Made by a program: the position numbers and the translations under genes
Origin: Microbacterium sp. RU1D
Lineage (GTDB): Bacteria; Actinomycetota; Actinomycetes; Actinomycetales; Microbacteriaceae
Assembly: GCF_900156435.1 (NCBI RefSeq)
Contig: NZ_FTPQ01000001.1
Location: 682,001 to 746,000 of the forward strand
Length of the DNA stretch: 64,000 nt
Reading direction: 5' to 3'
In this document: positions 15,052-23,309 of the stretch, one piece after another
Position numbering within the stretch: the stretch's first letter is position 1
Layout of the letters: every line of letters begins with the position of its first letter
Notes under the pieces: generated by a model
Seen by the model: only the letters and a program-made list of their open reading frames with translations
What the model was told of the DNA's origin: nothing
Databases searched by the model: none

Positions 15052-16716
15052 ATGACGACCACCCCGCTCACCGGCCCCCACGATCTGGTGGAGGCCGCCG
15101 GCCACCCCCACGGGGGCGGCAACATGAAGCCGCAGTACGACGACCGGCTCGCCAACGAGGACCTCGCCCCGCTGAAGAAGCAGAAGTGGTCGAGCTACAA
15201 CATCTTCGCGTTCTGGATGAGCGACGTGCACTCGGTCGGCGGCTACGTCACCGCGGGTTCGCTGTTCGCCCTGGGCCTGCAGTCCTGGCAGGTGCTCGTC
15301 GCCCTCATCGCGGGCATCGTCATCGTGCAGGTGTTCGCGAACCTCGTCGCGAAGCCCAGCCAGAAGACGGGTGTGCCCTACCCCGTGATCAACCGCGTGG
15401 TGTTCGGCATCCGGGGTGCGAACATCCCCGCGATCATCCGCGGGCTCATCGCGATCGCCTGGTACGGCGTGCAGACCTTCCTCGCGGCGGAGTCGCTGAA
15501 CATCGTCTTCCTGAAGTTCATCCCGGGATCCGCCGCCCTGCTCGACGTGTCGTTCGCGGGCCTGTCGGCGCTCGGCTGGATCTCGTACGCGATCCTGTGG
15601 ACCGCGCAGTTCCTCCTCTTCTGGAACGGCATGGAGGTCATCCGCCGCTTCATCGACTGGGCCGGCCCGGCCGTCTACCTGGTGATGATCGTGCTCGCCG
15701 TGTACCTCGTCTCGCAGGCGGGCATCGAGAACATCTCGTTCACCCTGTCGACCACCCAGCTCGACTTCTGGGCCTCGATCCCCGTGATGTTCGCCGCGAT
15801 CGCCCTGGTCGTGTCGTACTTCTCGGGCCCGATGCTGAACTTCGGCGACTTCGCCCGCTACGGCAGAAGCTTCGCCGCGGTGAAGAAGGGCAACTTCTGG
15901 GGCCTGCCCATCAACTTCCTCTTCTTCTCGCTGCTCACCGTCATCACCGCCTCGGCCACGGTGCCCGTGTTCGGCGATCTCATCACCGACCCGATCCAGA
16001 CGGTCGAGCGCATCGACACCCCCTTCGCGATCCTCCTCGGCGGCCTCACCTTCGTCACCGCCACGGTCGGCATCAACATCGTCGCCAACTTCATCTCGCC
16101 TGCGTTCGACTTCTCCAACGTCGCCCCGAAGAAGATCTCGTGGCGCGCGGGCGGCATGATCGCGGCCGTCGGCTCGACCTTCCTCATGCCGTGGAACTGG
16201 TACTCGAACGCCGACGCGATCCACTACTCGCTCGGAGTGCTCGGTGCGCTGATCGGTCCGCTCTTCGGCATCCTGATCGCCGGCTACTACTTCGCTGCCC
16301 GCCAGCGCGTGAAGGTCGACGCGATGTTCACGATGGATGCCGCCGGCCCGTACTGGTATCGCAACGGCTTCAACCCGAACGCGGTCAAAGCCGTCATCGC
16401 CGCGGGGGTTCCCACGGTGGCGGTCGCGATCTCCCCGAAGCTCTTCGCCGACCTGGGCCTGTTCGACGTCTCCGCGATCAGCGACTACAGCTGGTTCATC
16501 GGCTGTGCGCTGGGCCTGGTGCTCTTCCTCCTCTTCGAGCGTCTCGACCCCCGCGTGCCGACGTTCGACGGCGAGACCGAGGGCATCTCCGACGGTGCCG
16601 TCGACGGGGCGGCCGCGACCGCGGCATCCGAGCCGCCGGCGATCTCCGGCGGGATTCCGGTGGATGCGACGGCTTCGGCGGCCAGGCCCGTCTCGGGATC
16701 GGGCGCGACCGCGTGA
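15052..16716 (+). CDS. NCS1-family permease (allantoin/purine-type)
   Basis: A 554-aa inner-membrane transporter of the nucleobase:cation symporter-1 family. The amphipathic N terminus NEDLAPLKKQKWSSYNIFAFWMSDVHSVGGY is the NCS1 signature. About 12 hydrophobic helices follow, including the substrate-site region SYFSGPMLNFGDFARYG and IVANFISPAFDFSNVAPKKISWRAGGMIAA. A hydrophilic Ala/Ser/Pro tail ends the protein. Location next to a racemase and allantoinase makes allantoin, hydantoin or a purine the likely cargo. AGAGGA lies 6 bases before ATG 15052. The racemase start overlaps its stop, so both are made from one message. Confidence 0.9.
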   Translation: MTTTPLTGPHDLVEAAGHPHGGGNMKPQYDDRLANEDLAPLKKQKWSSYNIFAFWMSDVHSVGGYVTAGSLFALGLQSWQVLVALIAGIVIVQVFANLVAKPSQKTGVPYPVINRVVFGIRGANIPAIIRGLIAIAWYGVQTFLAAESLNIVFLKFIPGSAALLDVSFAGLSALGWISYAILWTAQFLLFWNGMEVIRRFIDWAGPAVYLVMIVLAVYLVSQAGIENISFTLSTTQLDFWASIPVMFAAIALVVSYFSGPMLNFGDFARYGRSFAAVKKGNFWGLPINFLFFSLLTVITASATVPVFGDLITDPIQTVERIDTPFAILLGGLTFVTATVGINIVANFISPAFDFSNVAPKKISWRAGGMIAAVGSTFLMPWNWYSNADAIHYSLGVLGALIGPLFGILIAGYYFAARQRVKVDAMFTMDAAGPYWYRNGFNPNAVKAVIAAGVPTVAVAISPKLFADLGLFDVSAISDYSWFIGCALGLVLFLLFERLDPRVPTFDGETEGISDGAVDGAAATAASEPPAISGGIPVDATASAARPVSGSGATA

Positions 16717-17543
16717 GGATCCTGCTCGTCAACCCCAACACCTCCCGGGCGATGACCGCGAAGATCGCGGACGCCGCCCGGGGGGTGGCGGGACCCGGCG
16801 TGCTCGTCGAGGCGGTGTGCCCCGCGACCGGGGCCTCGGCCATCGAGAGCCACGTCGATGAGGTCGCCGCGGCCGCGGCGGTCGTGGAACTGATCGCCGC
16901 CGACCGCGACGGGATCGACCCGGCGGACGCGTACGTCATCGCGTGCTTCGGCGACCCGGGGCTCGACGCGGCGCGCGAGCTGGTCGAGGTGCCCGTGATC
17001 GGGATCGCCGAGGCCGCGATGCATCTGGCGACGGTGTCGGGGCGGCATTTCGGCGTCGTCACGACCCTGAGCCGCACGCTCGGTCGCGCTCGCGACCTCG
17101 TGGCGCGCTACGGCATGGAGCGGGCGTGCGTCTCGCTCGCGGCGACCGGGATCCCGGTGCTCGACCTCGAGGACACGGGGTCGGCGGCCGCGGAGACGAT
17201 CGCCCGTCACACCGCGGATGCCGCGTCCGCCGGCGCCGACGTCATCGTGCTCGGGTGCGCGGGCATGGCGGACCTGTGCGCCGAGCTCACGGCGCGCATC
17301 GGGGTGCCGGTCGTCGACGGGGTGGCGGCGGCGGTGGGGTTGGCATCCGGGATGGTGCGGATGGGACTCGGCACGAGCAAACGCGACGAGTACGCGCTGC
17401 CGCCGGTGCGCGAGGGGGTGCTGATCGGCAGCGCTGCCGCGGTGACGGCCGGCCGCCGGCACGTTTCCTCCCCAGCGGGCGGATTCCGGGGTGTTCGCAC
17501 AGATGTTGATGACGGTTACATTCGTGAAACGAGGGGCGCATAG
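16713..17543 (+). CDS. Asp/Glu/hydantoin racemase family protein, probable allantoin racemase
   Basis: A 276-aa racemase homologue. The N terminus RILLVNPNTSRAMTAKIADAA is the hydantoin-racemase signature. The two catalytic cysteines are placed as expected in YVIACFGDPGLDAARE and VIVLGCAGMADL. Allantoin racemase (HpxA/AllE-type function) interconverts R- and S-allantoin so that a stereospecific allantoinase can use all of it. The gene sits between the NCS1 permease and allantoinase, which supports this over hydantoin racemase. GTG 16713 overlaps the permease stop by 4 bases. Its 3' end carries the operator and GlnR-like box of the next promoter. Confidence 0.83.
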   Translation: MRILLVNPNTSRAMTAKIADAARGVAGPGVLVEAVCPATGASAIESHVDEVAAAAAVVELIAADRDGIDPADAYVIACFGDPGLDAARELVEVPVIGIAEAAMHLATVSGRHFGVVTTLSRTLGRARDLVARYGMERACVSLAATGIPVLDLEDTGSAAAETIARHTADAASAGADVIVLGCAGMADLCAELTARIGVPVVDGVAAAVGLASGMVRMGLGTSKRDEYALPPVREGVLIGSAAAVTAGRRHVSSPAGGFRGVRTDVDDGYIRETRGA

Positions 17544-17546
17544 CGT
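17504..17546 (+). promoter_or_regulatory. Allantoinase promoter: operator, GlnR-like box and -10
   Basis: TGTTGATGACGGTTACA (17504-17520) is a TGTT-N9-TACA operator. It is identical in 16 of 17 positions to the reverse complement of the operator at 47229-47245. Overlapping it is GTTAC-ATTCGT-GAAAC (17515-17530), an exact match to gTnAc-N6-GaAAc. Ten bases after GAAAC lies TAGCGT (17541-17546), and 7 bases later ATG 17554. The elements overlap the 3' end of the racemase gene. Confidence 0.65.
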
Positions 17547-17553
17547 GAACCGC

Positions 17554-18888
17554 ATGAGCTCTCGGATCGCCGCACGTCGGGTCTTCCTCGACGGCGCCTT
17601 CGCGCCCGCCACCGTCGTCGTCGCCGACGGGTCGATCGTCGCGGTCGAGGCGTTCGACGCCGGGGCCGACACCGTGCTCCCGCAGGACGCGACACTGCTG
17701 CCGGGCCTGGTCGACTCGCACGTGCACTTCGACGAGCCCGGCCGCACCGAGTGGGAGGGCTTCGCCACCGGCACGGCGGCCGCCGCAGCGGGAGGCGTCA
17801 CGACGGTCGTCGACATGCCGCTCAACAGCGTCCCCGTGACCACCTCCGTCGAGGCGCTGGAGGCCAAGCGTGCCGCCGCGCGGGGCAAGCTCGCCGTCGA
17901 CGTGGCCTACTGGGGCGGTGCCGTTCCGGAGAACCTGGGGTCGTTGCGCGCCCTCTCCGACGCGGGCGTCGTCGGCTTCAAGTGCTTCCTCTCGCCGAGC
18001 GGGATCGACGAGTTCGGCCACCTCGACGCCGAACAGCTCGAGCAGTGCCTCGCCGAGCTCGCCGTCTTCGACGGCCTGCTCATCGTGCACGCCGAAGACC
18101 CCGCGCACCTGCCCGCCCACGGCGCGCTCGGACCGCGCTATCGCGACTTCGAGGTCAGTCGCCCGCCGCTGAGTGAGCGCGCGGCGATCGAGCGCGTGAT
18201 CGCTGCGGCCCGTCGCACCGGCGCCCGCGCGCACATCGTCCACGTCTCCGACGGCGGCGCGCTCGACATCGTGCGCGCGGCCAAGGCAGAGGGCGTACGC
18301 CTCACGATCGAGACATGCCCGCACTACCTCACGCTCGACGCCGAGGAGGTGCCCGACGGCGCCGCGGCGTTCAAGTGCTGCCCGCCGATCCGCGGGGCCG
18401 CCAACCGCGACCTCCTGTGGGCCGGAATCGTCGACGGCACGATCGACGCCATCGTGAGCGACCACTCTCCCGCGACGGTCGAGCTCAAGAGCAACCCCGA
18501 CTTCGGCCTCGCGTGGGGCGGCATCGCGGGACTCCAGACCGGTCTCTCGGCGATCCACACGACCGCCCGCGAGCGAGGCCTGGCGTTCGAGACCCTTCTG
18601 CCGCTCATGACCACGGGCCCCGCGCGCATCGCCGGCCTGCCCGGCCTCGGCGTGATCGAGCCCGGCGCTCCCGCGCACCTCGTGGCGTTCGCCCCCGACG
18701 AGCGGTTCGTCGTCGACGCCGCGAGCCTCGAGTACCGCAATCCCGTGTCGCCGTGGCACGGCAAGACCCTCATCGGAGTCGTGCGGGAGACGTGGGTGCG
18801 CGGCGTCTCGGCCTACCGCCGGGGAGCACCCGTCACCGAACGCGAGGGCCGCGAGATCCTGCGCGCAGCCGCGGCGGTGCAGGCATGA
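17554..18888 (+). CDS. allB: Allantoinase
   Basis: A 444-aa binuclear-metal cyclic amidohydrolase that opens allantoin to allantoate. Landmarks are DSHVHFDEPGRTEWEGF (HxH), the carbamylated Lys in VGFKCFLSPSGIDEF, His ligands in LIVHAEDP and HIVHVSDGGAL, TCPHYLTL, and the catalytic Asp in AIVSDHSP. The C-terminal NPVSPWHGKTLIGVVRETWVRG is typical of allantoinase. ATG 17554 is favoured because a -10 box lies 7 bases upstream (leaderless). GTG 17545 with GAGGGG 8 bases upstream is an alternative and would add three residues. The stop overlaps the next start by 4 bases. Confidence 0.92.
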   Translation: MSSRIAARRVFLDGAFAPATVVVADGSIVAVEAFDAGADTVLPQDATLLPGLVDSHVHFDEPGRTEWEGFATGTAAAAAGGVTTVVDMPLNSVPVTTSVEALEAKRAAARGKLAVDVAYWGGAVPENLGSLRALSDAGVVGFKCFLSPSGIDEFGHLDAEQLEQCLAELAVFDGLLIVHAEDPAHLPAHGALGPRYRDFEVSRPPLSERAAIERVIAAARRTGARAHIVHVSDGGALDIVRAAKAEGVRLTIETCPHYLTLDAEEVPDGAAAFKCCPPIRGAANRDLLWAGIVDGTIDAIVSDHSPATVELKSNPDFGLAWGGIAGLQTGLSAIHTTARERGLAFETLLPLMTTGPARIAGLPGLGVIEPGAPAHLVAFAPDERFVVDAASLEYRNPVSPWHGKTLIGVVRETWVRGVSAYRRGAPVTEREGREILRAAAAVQA

Positions 18889-20093
18889 GCGCGGCCACGC
18901 CTGAGTCGGCGGCGACAGAGGTCCGCGAGCCCGTCGAAGGGACCGGGAGCGCGACCCCCGTCCCCATCCTCCAGCCCGGCGTCGGCGCGATCCCCGGCGA
19001 CCACTACCTCCCCGCCGCCCCCGCCACGGTCATGTGGGGGCGCCTCCCGTGCGCGGCCGATGCGCCCGCGCTCGAGATCGCATCGGGCGAGAGCGTGACC
19101 TTCGACACCGTCAGCCACGAGGGCATCCTCGACGACCAGGGCAGAGACCCGCACGCCTACTTCACGGCCCACGGCGTGCCCGCGGACCACGTGCTCGCCG
19201 ACGCGATCGAGATCGCGGCATCCGTCTCCCGCGATCCCTTCGCCGACGGACCGCACGTCGTGGTGGGGCCCGTGCGCGTGCGCGAGGCCCGGCCCGGCGA
19301 TCTGCTGAAGATCACCGTCGAGACTCTGACCCCCCGGGTGCCCTACGGCGTGATCTCGAACCGCCACGGCAAGGGTGCGCTGGTGGGCGAGCTGCCCCGC
19401 GGCGAGCACAATGTCAGCGTCTTCGCCGCCGTCGCCGAGCGCGAGGGCGTGCTGCACGGCACGCTCCCGGTCATCGAGGGCGGCGACCCGGTCGTCGCCT
19501 TCCCCCTCGCACCGTTCCTGGGCACGATGGGGGTCGCCGTCGCGGCCGACGAGCGACCGCATTCGGTGCCACCTGGTACGCACGGCGGCAACATCGACAT
19601 CAATCTCCTCGTCGAGGGCACGACGCTGTTCCTGCCCGTGCAGGTCGACGGCGCCCTCGCGTACGTCGGTGATCCTCACTTCGCGCAGGGCGACGGAGAG
19701 GTCGCGCTCACGGCGCTCGAGGCCTCACTGCGGGCGACCCTCCGCTTCGAGGTGATCCCCGCGGATGCCGCCCGCGCGGCGTTCGGCGAGGTGACCGGCC
19801 CGCTCGTGCGGACCCCCGGGTATCTCGTCCCGACCGGGATGGACCCCGACCTCGACGCTGCGATGCGCGCGTGCGTGCGCGCCTCCCTGGCGCTCATCGA
19901 GGGACGCTGGGGCATGGACGAGCACCTCGCCTACGCCTACCTGAGCGCCGCCACCGACTTCGACATCTCGCAGGTCGTCGACATCGTCTCCGGTGTTCAC
20001 GCCCGCATCCGCGAGGCGGACTTCGCCGGCGTTCCGTCCGTCGAGCCCGAGTCCGTGGCATCCGGTGACGACGCAGACGGGAGTGCGGCATGA
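18885..20093 (+). CDS. Acetamidase/formamidase family protein
   Basis: A 402-aa FmdA/AmdA-type amidase. Family blocks include VTFDTVSHEGI near the N terminus, GTHGGNIDINLLVEGTTLFLPVQVDGALAYVGDPHFAQGDGEV in the centre, and DFDISQVVD near the end. Such enzymes release ammonia from small amides (formamide, acetamide). It is translationally coupled to allantoinase (4-base overlap) and is followed by an oxalurate-type amidase. It may therefore act on a small amide from the pathway such as formamide or oxamate, but that is an inference from position. The N-terminal ~25 residues are low-complexity and poorly conserved. Confidence 0.85.
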   Translation: MSAATPESAATEVREPVEGTGSATPVPILQPGVGAIPGDHYLPAAPATVMWGRLPCAADAPALEIASGESVTFDTVSHEGILDDQGRDPHAYFTAHGVPADHVLADAIEIAASVSRDPFADGPHVVVGPVRVREARPGDLLKITVETLTPRVPYGVISNRHGKGALVGELPRGEHNVSVFAAVAEREGVLHGTLPVIEGGDPVVAFPLAPFLGTMGVAVAADERPHSVPPGTHGGNIDINLLVEGTTLFLPVQVDGALAYVGDPHFAQGDGEVALTALEASLRATLRFEVIPADAARAAFGEVTGPLVRTPGYLVPTGMDPDLDAAMRACVRASLALIEGRWGMDEHLAYAYLSAATDFDISQVVDIVSGVHARIREADFAGVPSVEPESVASGDDADGSAA

Positions 20094-20169
20094 CGCCCGT
20101 CGCACGCCGTATCGAGCGGGACGCCGTCGGCGTTTCTTGGACACTCGATCGCGCGGGAAGGAGAGCACA

Positions 20170-21810
20170 GTGACGGAGGCCACGATCCCGGGCGAGCTGC
20201 GCGCCGCGTTCGATGCGTACGAGGCGGCGATCGTCGCGAACGACCTCGACGCGCTCGACGCGTTCTTCGCCCCGGGGGGCGACACACTGCGCGGCGACAG
20301 TGGCGGCCTGCTGGTCGGTCACGACGCGATCAGCGGCTTCCGGGCTCTGCGAGGCGGCGTCCCGCCGCGCGAGATCGCCGACCTGCACTACCGCCCGCTG
20401 GCCCGCGGCGGCGCGGGCGCGGCATCCGGCGACGCGGCAGCCGCGACCGCCGACGCTCTGAGCATCGACGGCGACGTGGCCCTGCTCGTCTCGGTCTCGG
20501 CGTTCCGCGGCGGTGGGCGCGGTCTGCAGACGCAGATCTGGCAGCGCATCGACGGACGGTGGCTGATCACCGCGGCCCACGTCACCCCCCGCACTCCCGC
20601 GCTCGACCGCACGATCTGGCGCAGCGTCGGCGACCCGTTCCTGCAGGGCGCGTGGGAAGGACCGCTGGCGGGCCTGACGGTCGCGGTGAAGGACCTCTTC
20701 GCGATCGCGGGCTTCCGCATCGGCGCCGGCAACCCCACGTTTCTCGAGGAAGCGCGTCCCGAGAAGGTCACCGCGCCCGCCGTCGCCGACCTGCTGAGCG
20801 GTGGCGCCTCCCTCCGCGGCATCGCGCGCACCGACGAATTCGCGTACTCGATCGCCGGCGACAACGTGCACTACGGCACCCCGCCCAACGGGGCGGTGGT
20901 CGGCGCCCTGCCCGGCGGTTCGTCGAGCGGACCGGCCTCGGCCGTCGCCACGGGCCACGCCGACGTCGGACTCGCCACCGACACGGCCGGTTCCATCCGC
21001 GTTCCCGCGTCGTACCAGGGCCTGTGGGGGCTGCGCACCACGCACGATCTCGTCCCCCGCCAGGGCATGCTGCCGCTCGCGCAGTCCTTCGACACGATCG
21101 GCTGGCTCACCCGCGACGGCGACACCCTTCAGCGCGTGGCCGATTGGTGCCTCAGCTACGACGGTTCCGCGTCGACCGAGAGCGTCTACGGCGCCTCGGG
21201 TGACGACCTACCCTGGCGGTTCCACGTGCCCGAGGAGATCCTCGACTGCGCCGACGCCGACACGCGCGAGGCCTTCTCGAGGCTGCTGGCCGCGCTCGCG
21301 GCATCCGACGACCCGCCGTCGCTTCGCGCCGTCCACACGGGCGACGTGGATGCCGCCTTCACGGCGTTCCGCACCGTGCAGGGCGCCGAGGCCTGGCGCA
21401 ACGACGGGGAGTGGCTGCGCGCGCACCCCGGGGCGGTGGGGGAGGCGGTGGCCGAGCGCTTCCGCGCCGCGTCGCAGATCACCGCGGCCGACGAGGCCCG
21501 CGCCCGCGCCGACCTCGACCCCATCGCCGCGCACCTGGCCGAACTGGTCGACGGTGCCGTGCTCATCTTCCCGACCGTCCCGGGACCCGCGCCGCTGCGC
21601 ACCGCCGACGTGGATGCCGTCCGCGCGGCGACCTTGCGCATGACCGCGCCCGCGGCCATCGCGGGACTGCCGGCGGTGTCGGTGCCGCTGCTGACGGTGG
21701 CCGGTGCGCCGGTCGGCGTGTGTCTCGTATCGCGCGCCGGTACCGACATCGCACTCGTGCGCCTGGCCCGGCGTCTCGCGGGTCGCGTCTCGTCCGGAGC
21801 CGAGCGATGA
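20170..21810 (+). CDS. HpxZ-HpxY-type fusion: AtzH-like domain joined to an amidase-signature enzyme
   Basis: A 546-aa two-domain protein. Residues ~1-140 are a SnoaL-like/DUF3225 (AtzH/HpxZ-like) domain: FDAYEAAIVANDLDALDAFFAPGGDTLRGDSGGLLVGHDAI...GLQTQIWQRIDGRWLITAAHVT. Residues ~150-546 are an amidase-signature enzyme with the Lys-Ser-Ser triad visible in GLTVAVKDLFAIAGF, GALPGGSSSGPASAVA and LATDTAGSIRVPASYQGLWG. In Klebsiella-type purine clusters the corresponding genes hpxZ and hpxY are separate, and this actinobacterium carries them fused. PucG downstream produces oxalurate, so an oxalurate or oxamate amidohydrolase role fits. GTG 20170 is supported by GGAAGGAG 5-12 bases upstream. Confidence 0.85.
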   Translation: MTEATIPGELRAAFDAYEAAIVANDLDALDAFFAPGGDTLRGDSGGLLVGHDAISGFRALRGGVPPREIADLHYRPLARGGAGAASGDAAAATADALSIDGDVALLVSVSAFRGGGRGLQTQIWQRIDGRWLITAAHVTPRTPALDRTIWRSVGDPFLQGAWEGPLAGLTVAVKDLFAIAGFRIGAGNPTFLEEARPEKVTAPAVADLLSGGASLRGIARTDEFAYSIAGDNVHYGTPPNGAVVGALPGGSSSGPASAVATGHADVGLATDTAGSIRVPASYQGLWGLRTTHDLVPRQGMLPLAQSFDTIGWLTRDGDTLQRVADWCLSYDGSASTESVYGASGDDLPWRFHVPEEILDCADADTREAFSRLLAALAASDDPPSLRAVHTGDVDAAFTAFRTVQGAEAWRNDGEWLRAHPGAVGEAVAERFRAASQITAADEARARADLDPIAAHLAELVDGAVLIFPTVPGPAPLRTADVDAVRAATLRMTAPAAIAGLPAVSVPLLTVAGAPVGVCLVSRAGTDIALVRLARRLAGRVSSGAER

Positions 21811-21946
21811 CCCGCGGCGCAGCGCTCCCGCGGACCATCCGCGCAGCGGCATCCAGCGCCTCGCACAGCCGTGCTGCCGGAGCCGTTCCGCCCCTCGCCG
21901 CCCACGCCTCTCGCCCCACCCACCACGCCCGCAGCATGGAGCCCCG

Positions 21947-23179
21947 ATGACCCACCTCCCCGGCCCGATCGATCCGCCCGCCCGCCTCCTGATGGGGCCC
22001 GGTCCCATCTCGGCGTACCCGAGCGTGCTGCGCGCGATGGGGGCACCGCTCGTCGGCCAGTACGACCCGTTCATGACCGCCACGATGAACGAGACGCAGG
22101 AGCTCTACCGTCGGGTCTGGGCCACCGACAACGACGCGACGCTCCTGATCGACGGCACGAGCCGCGCGGGGATCGAGGCGGCGATGGTCTCGCTCATCCG
22201 TCCCGGCGACCGCGTGCTCGTGCCCGTCTTCGGTCGCTTCGGGCACCTGCTCGCCGAGATCGCCGAGCGTGCGCTCGCCGAGGTGCACACGATCGAGGTG
22301 CCGTGGGGGGAGGTCTTCCCTGTCTCGGCGATCCGCGAGGCGATCGAGCGGGTGAAGCCGCACCTCGTCGCGTGCGTGCAGGGCGACACATCGACCACCA
22401 TGCTGCAGCCGCTCGACGAGATCGGCGAGATCTGCCGCGCGCACGGCGCCCTCTTCTACACCGACGCAACGGCCTCGCTCGGTGGCAACCCGTTCGAGAT
22501 GGACGCCTGGGGGCTGGACGCCGCAACCGCGGGACTGCAGAAGTGCCTCGGCGGCCCGTCGGGATCGGCGCCGATCAGTCTGTCCGAGCGCGCGGTCGAG
22601 GTCGTGCGCGCGCGTGCGCGCGTCGAGGCCGGCATCCGCGAAGAGGGCGACGCCGTGGCATCCGACTTCATCCGCTCGAACTACTTCGACCTCGCGATGA
22701 TCCTCGACTACTGGGGACCGCGCCGCCTCAACCACCACACCGAAGCGACCACCATGCTCTACGGCGCGCGCGAGTGCGCGCGCGTGCTGCTGCTGGAGGG
22801 CCGGGATGCCGTGATCGCCCGGCATCGCCTGCACGGCGACGCGATGCTCGCGGGCGTCGAGGGCCTCGGCCTCACCGTCTTCGGTGACGTCGCGCACAAG
22901 ATGACCAACGTCGTCGCCGTCGAGATCCCCGACGGCGTGGTCGGCGACGCAGTGCGGAGCGAACTGCTCAGCGACTTCGGCATCGAGATCGGCACGTCGT
23001 TCGGCCCGCTGCACGGCCGGGTCTGGCGCATCGGCACGATGGGCTACAACGCGCGCACCGACGCCGTGCTCACCACGCTCGCGGCGCTCGAGGCGGTGCT
23101 GCGCCGCCACGGCGCGACGGTCTCGGCCGGCGGGGGTGTGCAGGCGGCGCAGGGCGTGTACGCGGGGGCCGGCGCGTGA
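21947..23179 (+). CDS. pucG: (S)-Ureidoglycine-glyoxylate aminotransferase
   Basis: A 410-aa class V PLP aminotransferase. It has LLMGPGPISAYPSVLRAMGAPLVGQYDPFM at the N terminus, the aspartate of FYTDATASLGG, and the PLP lysine in TAGLQKCLGGPSG. HHTEATTMLYG and the C-terminal GTSFGPLHGRVWRIGTMG block are shared with PucG and alanine-glyoxylate aminotransferases. In the pathway it transfers the amino group of ureidoglycine to glyoxylate, giving oxalurate and glycine. Its neighbours supply ureidoglycine (allantoate amidohydrolase, next gene) and can consume oxalurate (previous gene). The 136 bases before it carry no convincing gene. Confidence 0.9.
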   Translation: MTHLPGPIDPPARLLMGPGPISAYPSVLRAMGAPLVGQYDPFMTATMNETQELYRRVWATDNDATLLIDGTSRAGIEAAMVSLIRPGDRVLVPVFGRFGHLLAEIAERALAEVHTIEVPWGEVFPVSAIREAIERVKPHLVACVQGDTSTTMLQPLDEIGEICRAHGALFYTDATASLGGNPFEMDAWGLDAATAGLQKCLGGPSGSAPISLSERAVEVVRARARVEAGIREEGDAVASDFIRSNYFDLAMILDYWGPRRLNHHTEATTMLYGARECARVLLLEGRDAVIARHRLHGDAMLAGVEGLGLTVFGDVAHKMTNVVAVEIPDGVVGDAVRSELLSDFGIEIGTSFGPLHGRVWRIGTMGYNARTDAVLTTLAALEAVLRRHGATVSAGGGVQAAQGVYAGAGA

Positions 23180-23309
23180 TGCGCCGTGTCGCTCCCACGG
23201 AGCGGGGGATGCGCGCAGAAATGCCCGTGCCGCGGTCGCGCGCCGCGCGCGGCGCGACGGACGGGCGGGTCGCCCACGTGCTGCGCGGCCTTCGAACGGG
23301 AGGCTGCGC

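Noticed and set aside
17461..17543. Separate short gene after the racemase core
   Set aside because: The racemase frame runs to 17543 without interruption; the last ~25 codons are merely a poorly conserved tail overlapping the next promoter.
21807..21950. Small open frame of about 47 codons between the amidase and pucG
   Set aside because: It overlaps both neighbours by 4 bases like a coupled gene, but its composition (Ala/Arg/Ser/His/Pro) is that of random GC-rich sequence and no family is recognisable.
23176..23309. Possible short gene between pucG and allC
   Set aside because: Only shadow-like frames rich in Arg and Ala; no plausible start with ribosome site other than that of allC.
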